The position numbers were made by a program, and so were the translations under genes. From DATLFA01 sp039934635 (GTDB taxonomy: Bacteria; Actinomycetota; Acidimicrobiia; Acidimicrobiales; WLNW01), in contig JBDTLT010000226.1 of assembly GCA_039934635.1 (NCBI GenBank), positions 1-8,867 on the forward strand: a stretch of 8,867 nucleotides of DNA. Direction: 5' to 3'. Shown here in pieces: positions 1 to 6,570 of this stretch; the first letter of the stretch is position 1; every line of letters starts with the position of its first letter. Below the pieces are notes generated by a model, which saw nothing but the letters and a program-made list of their open reading frames with translations, was not told the DNA's origin and did not search any database.

Positions 1-67
1 GAGCAGGACACTCAACATTCATGCGACACGCTCTGTCAGCCCACGTTCGACAGCGAGAACCGAGGGG
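1..67. other. Short flank with no supported gene
   Basis: This is the window edge downstream of the DUF2889 gene. One plus-strand frame is open from the edge to a TAA at 69-71, overlapping the DUF2889 stop, but the roughly 22 codons show no recognisable motif, so I do not call a gene. A weak inverted repeat (CTGTC at 33-37, GACAG at 49-53) lies just past the DUF2889 stop but has no T-tract on either strand. Confidence 0.4.
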
Positions 68-679
68 TTAACGTTGCGACGGTTGCCCGTGCACGAGACG
101 GCGGATCTCGACGGCGGTGGGCACCGGTAGGCCGCCGAGGCCGGGCCGCCAACCGGCTTCGATCTTTTCCATGGCGGGGCCTCCGTCGCGCCACACATGA
201 CAGGTGTTGCGCATGAACGGCGTAACGACGATCTCCCGCGGCACCGCGCCAGAGGTGATGCGCTCGTATCCCTTCGCGGACTGCGCGGCCTGAACGACAG
301 CGGGTCCGAGCGCACGCGCCATGAACTCGAGGTGCGTACAGCCGGCAATGCCGATGAACCGCTCTTGCACCGCGCGGTTGTAGCCACGGGCGATGCTCAC
401 ACCGACGAGCTCGCCGAACTTGGGCGTGATGTCGGGACACTCGGCGTGGGGGAACCGCACCATGCGAGCTTCGGCCCGGGTGATCACGAGGTCGGCTTTG
501 TGCACATCGATCTCCAGCTCCATCTGGTGCACGACATGGTGATCAGTGCCAACGGCCCAGGGCCGCTCGTCGCGGAAGTAACAGATGAGCTCGAGATGGT
601 CCGCGGCGTCGAAGGCCTCGATATCGATCGAACGCCGATGGATCGGGACGCGGCGAGGAGCGGGATCTGGTTGGCTCAT
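68..679 (-). CDS. DUF2889 family protein
   Basis: A protein of 203 residues matching the actinobacterial and proteobacterial DUF2889 family, whose biochemical role is unknown. The family marks I recognise are an N-terminal PAPRR..HRRSIDIE stretch (about residues 7-21), a central HQMELEIDV strand, a segment with PHAECPDI and the downstream GxxxG-like VGVSIARGYN, and the hallmark GIAGCTHLEF (His and Cys close together). A C-terminal NTCHVW follows. No signal peptide or membrane segment is visible, so it is probably cytoplasmic. I chose the ATG at 677-679 because the family similarity begins there; upstream codons in the same frame run into the intergenic region and lack similarity. There is no Shine-Dalgarno sequence before this ATG, but a TACCCT hexamer lies 6 bases upstream, suggesting a leaderless mRNA. 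It is divergent from the alcohol dehydrogenase gene and the two may share regulation. The family call is fairly sure; the function is unknown. Confidence 0.82.
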   Translation of the reverse strand: MSQPDPAPRRVPIHRRSIDIEAFDAADHLELICYFRDERPWAVGTDHHVVHQMELEIDVHKADLVITRAEARMVRFPHAECPDITPKFGELVGVSIARGYNRAVQERFIGIAGCTHLEFMARALGPAVVQAAQSAKGYERITSGAVPREIVVTPFMRNTCHVWRDGGPAMEKIEAGWRPGLGGLPVPTAVEIRRLVHGQPSQR

Positions 680-685
680 CCGGCC

Positions 686-691
686 AGGGTA
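686..691 (-). promoter_or_regulatory. Candidate -10 for a leaderless DUF2889 mRNA
   Basis: On the minus strand the hexamer TACCCT fits the actinobacterial TAnnnT -10 pattern. Only 6 bases separate it from the ATG, which places the expected transcription start on the A of the start codon. No Shine-Dalgarno sequence is present and no convincing -35 box is seen, as is common for leaderless promoters. An overlapping inverted repeat (GGGTA 687-691, TACCC 701-705) could be a small operator, though it is short enough to be chance. Confidence 0.35.
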
Positions 692-716
692 GGTTCGGCG
701 TACCCGCGGCGTCGCT

Positions 717-745
717 TTGGGCCGCGACCGGTGACGACGTACGAT
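717..745 (+). promoter_or_regulatory. Candidate promoter of the alcohol dehydrogenase-ung operon
   Basis: TTGGGC (717-722) and TACGAT (740-745) are separated by 17 bases, the ideal spacing for a housekeeping-type sigma factor. The predicted transcription start near 752 leaves a leader of about 19 bases that contains the GGGGAGG ribosome binding site at 760-766. The -35 box matches the consensus only partly. Confidence 0.4.
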
Positions 746-770
746 CCGCCGGACGAGTAGGGGAGGATCC

Positions 771-1859
771 ATGCAAGCAGCGGTTCTGCGTTCGAGTCCC
801 GGGCGCCTCGAGATCGAAGACGTTGCGATCGACAAGCCGGCATCGCGCGAGGTGTTGGTGCGCACGGCACACGCCGGACTGTGTCACAGCGACCTGCATT
901 TCATCGACGGCGTGTGGCAGGTCGGCGGTGCATCGGTCATGGGCCACGAAGGCGCGGGCATCGTCGAAGCAGTCGGCAGCGACGTCACCCACGTCAAGCC
1001 GGGCGATCACGTCATCACGTGCCTGTCGATCTTCTGTGGCCAGTGTAAGTACTGCCTCAGCGGTCGCCCACACCTTTGCTCGAATCGCAACCAGGTCGTC
1101 GCCCGCGACACACCCGCACTACGCGACAGCAAGGGCCAGGCACTGTCACCGTTCGCATCGCTCGGATGCTTCGCCGAGCAGATGCTCGTGCACGAGCACG
1201 GGATCGTGAAGATCCGCGAGGACATGCCGCTCGACACCGCGGCACTGATCGGTTGTGGTGTGACGACCGGGTTGGGCGCGGTCATCCGCACGGCGGCCGT
1301 CAAGCCGGGTTCGTCGGTCGCGGTCATCGGCTGCGGTGGCATCGGCCTGGCCGCGGTGCAAGGCGCGCGACTGATGAGCGCGGCGCCGATCATCGCCGTC
1401 GATGTGTCGGCGGCAAAGCTCGAAAACGCCCAACGCCTCGGCGCGACGCATGCGGTCAACGCCCTCGAAGTCGACGCGGTGCAAGCCGTCAAAGAACTGA
1501 CCGGTGGCGGCGTCGACTATTCGTTCGAAGCGATCGGCACCAAGAAGACGTCCGAGCAAGCGTTCGCCATGCTCGCTCGCGGTGGTACCGCCACGATCAT
1601 CGGCATGGTGCCGATGGGGGTCGCGCTCGACATCCCCGGTGCCGAGCTGTTCATGAACGAGAAGCGCATCCAGGGTTCGTTGATGGGATCCAACCAGTTC
1701 CGCACCGACATGCCGTGGTTCATCGAGTTGTATCTCGATGGTCGCCTCAAGCTCGACGAGATGGTCAGCGCGCATCGTCCGCTCGGCGAGATCAACGAGG
1801 GCTATGACGCCATGCGCGGCGGCATTGGTACGCGTACCGTCATCGACTTCGAGCGGTGA
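771..1859 (+). CDS. Zinc-dependent alcohol dehydrogenase (MDR superfamily, class III-like)
   Basis: A protein of 362 residues, the usual length for medium-chain alcohol dehydrogenases, predicted to oxidise an alcohol to an aldehyde with NAD+ in the cytoplasm. Catalytic zinc ligands are visible as Cys38 (GLCHSD), His59-Glu60 (GHE) and Cys162 (GCGVTTG). The structural zinc site is Cys89-x2-Cys92-x2-Cys95-x7-Cys103. The Rossmann fold carries GCGGIG at 187-192, and Asp211 at the end of the second strand favours NAD over NADP. The C-terminal half (GSLMGSNQFRTD, then YLDGRLKLD) matches the class III-like group found in actinobacteria, which includes AdhD-type and mycothiol-dependent enzymes. The substrate cannot be deduced. 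The ATG is preceded by a strong GGGGAGG four bases upstream. Its TGA overlaps the GTG of ung. It sits divergently from DUF2889. All zinc ligands are present and I see nothing broken. Confidence 0.93.
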   Translation: MQAAVLRSSPGRLEIEDVAIDKPASREVLVRTAHAGLCHSDLHFIDGVWQVGGASVMGHEGAGIVEAVGSDVTHVKPGDHVITCLSIFCGQCKYCLSGRPHLCSNRNQVVARDTPALRDSKGQALSPFASLGCFAEQMLVHEHGIVKIREDMPLDTAALIGCGVTTGLGAVIRTAAVKPGSSVAVIGCGGIGLAAVQGARLMSAAPIIAVDVSAAKLENAQRLGATHAVNALEVDAVQAVKELTGGGVDYSFEAIGTKKTSEQAFAMLARGGTATIIGMVPMGVALDIPGAELFMNEKRIQGSLMGSNQFRTDMPWFIELYLDGRLKLDEMVSAHRPLGEINEGYDAMRGGIGTRTVIDFER

Positions 1860-2524
1860 CCAAGACCGACTGGAACCCGGTGCTGCGCGCCGAGTTGGCG
1901 AAGCCGTACTGGGAGCCACTGCAGAAGTTCGTCGCGGAGGAGCGGGTACAACACACGGTGTACCCGCCGCCCGACGAGGTGTTCTCGGCGTTGTACCTGA
2001 CGCCGTTCGCCGACGTGAAGGTGTTGATCCTGGGTCAAGATCCGTACCACGGTCCGCGCCAGGCGCACGGGCTTTGCTTCTCGGTGCGCGCTGGAATCGA
2101 ACGGCCGCCGTCGTTGGTCAACATCTTCAAGGAACTGGAGGAGGATCTGGGCCTGCGCCCACCGAATCACGGATGCCTCGAGGGGTGGGCCCAACAAGGT
2201 GTGCTCTTGTTGAACGCAGTGCTCACGGTGCGCGCCAACCAAGCCAACTCGCATCAAGGCAAAGGGTGGGAACTCTTCACCGACGAGATCATTCGTACGG
2301 TCAACGACAAGAACGACACGGTCGTGTTCATCTTGTGGGGTGCCTACGCCCGCAAGAAGAAGGCGTTGATCGACACGGCGCGCCACGTAGTCATCGAGTC
2401 GGCGCACCCCTCGCCGTTGTCGGCCCACAACGGGTTCTTGGGCAGCCGCCCGTTCTCGCGCGCGAACGCCGCGCTCATCCAAGCCGGCCGTGATCCCGTG
2501 GACTGGTTCCTGCCCGACCGGTGA
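1856..2524 (+). CDS. ung: Uracil-DNA glycosylase, family 1
   Basis: A protein of 222 residues (E. coli Ung has 229) that removes uracil from DNA arising by cytosine deamination or dUMP misincorporation, starting base excision repair. The water-activating motif GQDPYH is at 60-65, with catalytic Asp62. The uracil-stacking Phe is in GLCFSV (Phe75), the uracil-recognising Asn is Asn120 (GVLLLN), and the DNA-intercalation motif HPSPLS is at 184-189 with catalytic His184. The Ser-Pro loop SLVNIFKELEEDL is also typical. The start is the GTG at 1856-1858, overlapping the stop of the dehydrogenase (GTGA). No independent ribosome binding site is obvious, so translation is probably coupled to the upstream gene. 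Its stop codon lies in a small hairpin, and the next gene is convergent. All active-site residues are intact. Confidence 0.97.
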   Translation: MTKTDWNPVLRAELAKPYWEPLQKFVAEERVQHTVYPPPDEVFSALYLTPFADVKVLILGQDPYHGPRQAHGLCFSVRAGIERPPSLVNIFKELEEDLGLRPPNHGCLEGWAQQGVLLLNAVLTVRANQANSHQGKGWELFTDEIIRTVNDKNDTVVFILWGAYARKKKALIDTARHVVIESAHPSPLSAHNGFLGSRPFSRANAALIQAGRDPVDWFLPDR

Positions 2525-2545
2525 GTCGCGCCCCTGTGCTCACCG
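2519..2545. terminator. Hairpin at the ung stop codon, possible terminator
   Basis: CGGTGAG (2519-2525) and CTCACCG (2539-2545) form a perfect 7-bp inverted repeat around a 13-base loop. The left arm includes the ung stop codon. It sits in the 39-bp gap between ung and the convergent lipoprotein gene, where a bidirectional terminator would be useful. There is no T-tract on either side, so it is at best a weak or factor-dependent terminator. Confidence 0.35.
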
Positions 2546-2563
2546 CGTGAACGTCGGCCATTG

Positions 2564-3178
2564 TTACAAGCGGCCAACCGCAGTGCGGGCGAGGTTGGTG
2601 AGCGGCGTGTTGTAGGGATCGGGATCGTCGAGTCGAACGAGGTGGATCGCCAGCCACGTCGTGCCCTTGCGGGTGAATATCGTGAACTCTTCGAGGTGCG
2701 CCTCGTCACCGAGGCCGGCGACGGTCGTGAACTGGTGGCCGAGCTGTACGTCGATGTCGTAGTACTTCTTGGCGCCGTCGCCGGCGAAGATCTCGACCTG
2801 CGCGGTGGGGCCGTTGGGCAACCCGGAGTACGTGCAACTGGGGTCCTCGCCCTCGACGAGCACGCCCGCCTGCAACGTCGTGCGCGCCAGCGTCTCGGCC
2901 TCGTCTCGGGTGACGACCTTGCACGGATCGATCTTGCCCTTGGCCCCGGCAACGGTCGTGGTCACGCCGCCCGAACGAGTTGTGACGCCCGCAGTGGTGG
3001 CCCCGGGCGCGGTGGTCGCGCCGGCCAGTGTGGTGCCGCTCGATCGTGTGGTGGAGGCCAGCGGCGGGAGCGTGACGCCCGATGCGACGTCACCGTCGCC
3101 GGACGACCCGCAACCCGCCGCGGTTAGCGCGACGAGCGCGAGGGCGATGACGAGTCGGATGCGATTCGGTGGTCTCAT
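2564..3178 (-). CDS. DUF3558-like lipoprotein
   Basis: A protein of 204 residues predicted to be exported and lipid-anchored outside the membrane. Residues 1-22 form a signal peptide (basic MRPPNRIR, a hydrophobic core, then the lipobox LTAAGC with Cys23 as the acylated residue). Residues 24-82 are a low-complexity Gly/Ala/Thr linker. The folded domain (83-204) begins DPCKVVT with Cys86, probably paired with Cys115 in SCTYS, and includes GLGDEAHLEEF and WLAIHLV, a pattern typical of DUF3558-type actinobacterial lipoproteins. No enzyme function is known for this group. The ATG at 3176-3178 was chosen over an upstream in-frame start at 3220, because it puts the basic n-region directly before the hydrophobic core and avoids overlap with the amidase. 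It is the last gene of the operon, 10 bases after the amidase stop. Confidence 0.8.
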   Translation of the reverse strand: MRPPNRIRLVIALALVALTAAGCGSSGDGDVASGVTLPPLASTTRSSGTTLAGATTAPGATTAGVTTRSGGVTTTVAGAKGKIDPCKVVTRDEAETLARTTLQAGVLVEGEDPSCTYSGLPNGPTAQVEIFAGDGAKKYYDIDVQLGHQFTTVAGLGDEAHLEEFTIFTRKGTTWLAIHLVRLDDPDPYNTPLTNLARTAVGRL

Positions 3179-3188
3179 CCGGACGACC

Positions 3189-4538
3189 CTACTGAGTAGC
3201 AAAGCCCGGCGGTATGGCAAAGCCGCCGAGTCCGCGCTCGGTCAACACGCTGTCGATACGCGACGCGACATCGAGGGCAAGGCGGTCGTTGCCCCACGAT
3301 GCAATGACCTGCATACCAACGGGTAGACCGTCACCCGAGCGCCCGACGGGGATCACGACCGACGGCAGCCCGAGCACATTGATCGGACCGGTCCAACCGA
3401 TCGTCTCGGTTCCTGCAACCTCTGCGCCGTTGATGTTGATGCGACGCTCCGCGATCGGCCGCTCGTCGTGGCGCGGCGCGGTGGTCGGCGACACGGGCCA
3501 CAACATCACGTCGTGATGCTCGAACCATGCGGCCCATGCATCGTGCAGCGCCACCCGCTCGGGACTCGTGTATGCCTCGGGGCCGCGGAGGCCGTGCCCG
3601 ATGACCGGGCCGACGAGCGCACGCGCGTCGCGCAGGCTCGCCGCGGGACGCGACGAGTTCATACGCGCGCCCGCATCGGTGGTGGCATCCGCGGCACGTT
3701 GCAGTCGGTCGAGGACCGGCGCGTCGACCGGGCACGCGTCATCGTCCAACCACGCACCGATGCGATAGTCCGCGAGCGACAGGCGCGGCTCGGCACCGCG
3801 GTCGGGATGAAACGCGATGATGCCGAAGGCGGTGACAAGGTCTTCGACACTGCGCGCGATCGGGCCGAAATGATTGGCGTCAACGTCGTATTGGGCTTCG
3901 CCGACGCGATCGACATAGCCCCGTTGCGACACCGCGCCGAAGGTGGGCTTGAACCCGTAGACACCACAGAAGTGGGAGGGCAAACGAATCGAGCCCCCGA
4001 GGTCGGTGCCGATCTCGAGCGAGCTGAAACCGGCGCTGATGGCCGCCGCAGCACCACCCGACGACCCGCCGGGCACGTGGTGTGGCTGCCACGGGTTGCC
4101 GGTCGTACCGAACACCGCATTGGTGGTGACGTAGTCGAGCGACCACTTGGGCACGTTGGTCTTGCCGAAAACGATCGCGCCGGCATTGCGCAACCGTGCG
4201 ACAACCGGAGCGGACCGCGTGGGCACGTAGTCGCGCAGTTCGACGGCACCGCCGGTGCTGCGGATGCCGGCGACGGCGAGCGCGTCTTTGATGGTGATCG
4301 GTACGCCGTGGAGCGGACCCCACGACACGCCGCGCGCGGTGGCGTCGTCGGCCGCTTGCGCGCGACGGTGTGCTCTGTCGACATCGAGCGTGACGACTGC
4401 GTTGACCGAAGGATTGAGCCGTTCGATGCGGTCGAGATACACGTCGAGCAGCTCGCGACTGGATACCTGCCCTGTGCGCAGCAGCGCCGCATGCTCGGAC
4501 GCCGACTGGAACGCGAGCGGTCGTGTCACAAGATCCAT
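3189..4538 (-). CDS. Amidase-signature family hydrolase
   Basis: A protein of 449 residues, within the normal range for amidase-signature enzymes, which hydrolyse carboxamides to acids and ammonia or amines. The Ser-cisSer-Lys triad is visible: Lys84 in GVPITIKD, cis-Ser159 in the Gly/Ser-rich GGSSGG (157-162), and nucleophile Ser183 in GTDLGGSIRLP. The 24-residue spacing between the two serines is that of known family members. The C-terminal part has GPINVLGLPSVVIPVG and GLPVGMQV, also family-typical. No signal peptide is seen, so it is probably cytoplasmic. It could be a broad-specificity amidase or a GatA-like paralogue. With no gatB or gatC nearby, a role in tRNA amidation is unlikely, and the substrate is unknown. 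The start ATG at 4536-4538 overlaps the end of the HAD gene by 13 bases. The same frame extends further upstream, but those residues are Arg/Gln-rich shadow sequence of the HAD gene. Confidence 0.92.
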   Translation of the reverse strand: MDLVTRPLAFQSASEHAALLRTGQVSSRELLDVYLDRIERLNPSVNAVVTLDVDRAHRRAQAADDATARGVSWGPLHGVPITIKDALAVAGIRSTGGAVELRDYVPTRSAPVVARLRNAGAIVFGKTNVPKWSLDYVTTNAVFGTTGNPWQPHHVPGGSSGGAAAAISAGFSSLEIGTDLGGSIRLPSHFCGVYGFKPTFGAVSQRGYVDRVGEAQYDVDANHFGPIARSVEDLVTAFGIIAFHPDRGAEPRLSLADYRIGAWLDDDACPVDAPVLDRLQRAADATTDAGARMNSSRPAASLRDARALVGPVIGHGLRGPEAYTSPERVALHDAWAAWFEHHDVMLWPVSPTTAPRHDERPIAERRININGAEVAGTETIGWTGPINVLGLPSVVIPVGRSGDGLPVGMQVIASWGNDRLALDVASRIDSVLTERGLGGFAIPPGFATQ

Positions 4539-4873
4539 CCCGGCGCACCCATTGCCGGTAGATGATCGACGAGCGTGAATTCGAAACCAGCGCGTTTGGC
4601 GTAGAGCTCGTCGACGATGGTGTCGCCGATGTGGTGGTAACGCAGGCATTCGAACTGCGCGCGGATCTCGTGCAGATGGTGTTTGTGGCTGACGAAGTCG
4701 ACCTTGATGTTGTTGTTGTCCCACAGCTGCTGTTGGTCGCGGCGCGTGCGGTCGGACGCACTGCCGATGACGTAGCCCAGCTCTCGGGCGCGGTGCACCA
4801 TCTCGAAGGTGACCGGGCCCGGGGGGTCTCCGACTTCGAGTGTGCCGTCGATATCGAAGCTCACAAGGATCAT
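4526..4873 (-). CDS. Small HAD-superfamily hydrolase
   Basis: A compact protein of 115 residues with the core HAD motifs and little room for a cap domain. Motif I is FDIDGTL with nucleophile Asp7 and acid/base Asp9. Motif II is probably the Ser in IGSASDRT (Ser38 or Ser40). A Lys at 64 (SHKHHL) may serve as motif III. Motif IV is GDTIVD (83-88), followed by the familiar AxxAGF. This predicts a Mg2+-dependent phosphatase acting on a small or exposed phosphoester; the substrate is unknown. The ATG at 4871-4873 lies directly before the first beta strand, while longer in-frame starts add an Arg-rich stretch with no similarity. There is no Shine-Dalgarno sequence, and a TATGGT -10 candidate ends 9 bases upstream, so the mRNA may have almost no leader. 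It is the first gene of the operon with the amidase and lipoprotein genes. Confidence 0.82.
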   Translation of the reverse strand: MILVSFDIDGTLEVGDPPGPVTFEMVHRARELGYVIGSASDRTRRDQQQLWDNNNIKVDFVSHKHHLHEIRAQFECLRYHHIGDTIVDELYAKRAGFEFTLVDHLPAMGAPGWIL

Positions 4874-4882
4874 GCCCGCCCG

Positions 4883-4912
4883 ACCATACCGGTGCCTTCC
4901 ATCTGCCGACAA
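4883..4912 (-). promoter_or_regulatory. Candidate promoter of the HAD-amidase-lipoprotein operon
   Basis: Read on the minus strand, TTGTCG (4912-4907) and TATGGT (4888-4883) are separated by 18 bases. The expected transcription start lies about 3 bases before the HAD ATG, giving a leaderless or nearly leaderless mRNA. That agrees with the lack of a Shine-Dalgarno sequence. Its -35 box overlaps that of the facing acyl-CoA synthetase promoter. Confidence 0.33.
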
Positions 4913-4935
4913 CGCTGTTCGGACCGTGCTACAAC
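4906..4935 (+). promoter_or_regulatory. Candidate promoter of the acyl-CoA synthetase-SDR operon
   Basis: CCGACA (4906-4911) and TACAAC (4930-4935) are separated by 18 bases. The -10 is preceded by TGC (4927-4929), an extended -10 arrangement. The predicted start near 4942 leaves a leader of about 23 bases containing the AGGGGAG ribosome binding site at 4953-4959. Confidence 0.38.
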
Positions 4936-4964
4936 ATCGCCGCAGACGTTCGAGGGGAGCTCGT

Positions 4965-6551
4965 GTGCCCGACAAGCCAGCGCTGGTCTATCCGCCGACG
5001 TTCTGGGCCCTCATAGAGCAGGTGGCGGCGACGGAGCCCGAAGGGGTCATCCTGACCGACGACCGCGGCCGGCGCCTGACCAATCGTGGGTATCACGACG
5101 CCTGCGAGGCGACGGCGGCGGCACTGTTGCGCATGGGCGTCGGCCCCAGCCACGCGGTCAGCTGGCAGTTGCCGACGGTGCTCGAATCGCTGGTGGTGGA
5201 AGGCGCACTGGCGCGCCTCGGCGCGCGGCAGAACCCCATCATCCCGATCCTGCGCCGCCGCGAGGTCACGTTCATCACCAGCCAGACCAAGGCCGAGTTA
5301 TTGATCGTGCCCGGCGTGTGGCGCGGCTTCGACTACACGGCCATGGCCGAGGAGATCGCCGCCGACGTCGGCGTTGCCGTATTGACCCTGCGGGCCGACG
5401 ATCCCCCCAACGAATTCGGATTGGCCTTGCCGGTCGGCGACCCGGCCACGCTGCCGTTGCCCCCTCCGCACCTCGCGGCCGCCGATCTGCCCGACCGCTG
5501 GATCTACTACTCATCGGGCACGACCTCTGACCCGAAGGGCGGCCGCCATACCGACCAGAGCGTGATGGCGGGCGCCAGTGGGATGCTCGGCAGCATGGGA
5601 GTGCGGCCTGACGACGTGATTCCGGTGCTGTTCCCGATCGCGCACATCGGCGGCATCTCGATGCTCACCACTGTCTTGATGGCGCGCTGCACGGTGGTGC
5701 TGGTCGAAGTCTTCGACGCCGAGCGCACGCCGTTGTTGGTGGCCGAGCGGGGCGGAACGTTGTTGGGGTCGGCGGTGCCATTCTTTCACGCCTATCTGGC
5801 GGCGCAACGCAAGCACGGGTCCGAGCCGCTGTATCCGCATGTGCGCGCGTTCATCAGTGGTGGCGCGCCAAAGCCGCCCGAGCTGCATTACGAACTGCAG
5901 CGCGAGCTCGGCGGTCGGGGCATCGTGTCGAGTTGGGGTCTCACCGAGTTTCCCATCGCGTCGTACTGCACGTTCGACGACAGTGACGAGATGCTGGCGA
6001 TGACCGAGGGCCGGGCCTCGCCCGGCGTCGACATTCGCGTCGTCGATCTCGACGGGCGCGCCTGCGGTCCCGGCGAGGAAGGGGAGTTGCGGCTCAAGGG
6101 CCCTCAGATGATCCGCGGCTACGTGGACGCGACGCTCGACGCTGATGCCTTCGACGGCCAGGGCTACTTCCGCACCGGTGACCTCGGCGTGGTCGAGCCG
6201 TCGGGGCACGTTCGCATTACGGGCCGGCTGAAGGATGTCATCATCCGCAACGCTGAAAACATCTCCGCGCAAGAGATCGAGAACGTGCTGTACACCCATC
6301 CGAAGATCGCTGACGTCACGGTGATCGGGCTGCCCGACGCCCGCACCGGAGAGCGCTGCTGCGCGGTGGTCGTGCTCGCTGACGCCGCGCCACCATTGAC
6401 ACTGGTCGATCTCGCGCAACATTGCGCCGACAACGGTCTCGCCAAGCAAAAGGTGCCGGAACAGATCGAGTTCGTCGACGCGCTGCCGCGCAACGCAATG
6501 GGAAAGATCCTCAAACAAGAACTGCGCGCTCGCTACCGCGAGACGCGCTGA
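4965..6551 (+). CDS. AMP-forming acyl-CoA synthetase (ANL superfamily)
   Basis: A protein of 528 residues, typical for the family, that should activate a carboxylic acid to its acyl-CoA through an acyl-adenylate. The phosphate-binding loop is YSSGTTSDPKG at 182-192, with Ser-Asp where most members have Gly-x. The adenine-binding WGLTE is at 324-328, YFRTGD at 401-406, the hinge GRLKD at 420-424, and the adenylation Lys is Lys514 in PRNAMGK. The RHTD just after the P-loop recalls FadD-type and cyclohexanecarboxylate-CoA ligase-like members, but the substrate is not readable. The GTG at 4965 is chosen because it is preceded by AGGGGAG at a good distance; a longer frame to 4809 would cross the HAD gene. 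The SDR gene follows after 19 bases, probably in one transcript. Nothing is truncated. Confidence 0.94.
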   Translation: MPDKPALVYPPTFWALIEQVAATEPEGVILTDDRGRRLTNRGYHDACEATAAALLRMGVGPSHAVSWQLPTVLESLVVEGALARLGARQNPIIPILRRREVTFITSQTKAELLIVPGVWRGFDYTAMAEEIAADVGVAVLTLRADDPPNEFGLALPVGDPATLPLPPPHLAAADLPDRWIYYSSGTTSDPKGGRHTDQSVMAGASGMLGSMGVRPDDVIPVLFPIAHIGGISMLTTVLMARCTVVLVEVFDAERTPLLVAERGGTLLGSAVPFFHAYLAAQRKHGSEPLYPHVRAFISGGAPKPPELHYELQRELGGRGIVSSWGLTEFPIASYCTFDDSDEMLAMTEGRASPGVDIRVVDLDGRACGPGEEGELRLKGPQMIRGYVDATLDADAFDGQGYFRTGDLGVVEPSGHVRITGRLKDVIIRNAENISAQEIENVLYTHPKIADVTVIGLPDARTGERCCAVVVLADAAPPLTLVDLAQHCADNGLAKQKVPEQIEFVDALPRNAMGKILKQELRARYRETR

Positions 6552-6570
6552 CGACATTCAGGAGCCGACG

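Noticed and set aside
33..53. Inverted repeat CTGTC/GACAG past the DUF2889 stop
   Set aside because: Only 5 bp with an 11-base loop and no T-tract; not supportable as a terminator.
2556..2575. Dyad GGCC-TTGTTACAA-GGCC near the lipoprotein stop
   Set aside because: The arms are interrupted and the central palindrome leaves no workable loop; likely chance.
2940..3070. Repetitive-looking sequence in the lipoprotein gene
   Set aside because: It encodes the low-complexity Thr/Ala/Gly linker after the lipobox and has no regular repeat unit. The similar stretch at 7960-8100 in the transpeptidase gene has the same explanation.
3468..4565. Long plus-strand open frame of 365 codons opposite the amidase
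   Set aside because: It is antisense to a gene with an intact catalytic triad, its product is Arg/Gly-rich with no motif, and long antisense frames are expected in G+C-rich coding DNA.
4562..5530. Plus-strand open frame of 322 codons spanning the HAD gene and the acyl-CoA synthetase start
   Set aside because: It crosses two well-supported genes and their promoter gap and becomes Arg/Pro-rich; it is a frame shadow.
5511..6557. Minus-strand open frame of 348 codons opposite the acyl-CoA synthetase
   Set aside because: The product is His/Arg-rich with no recognisable domain, while the plus strand encodes every ANL core motif.
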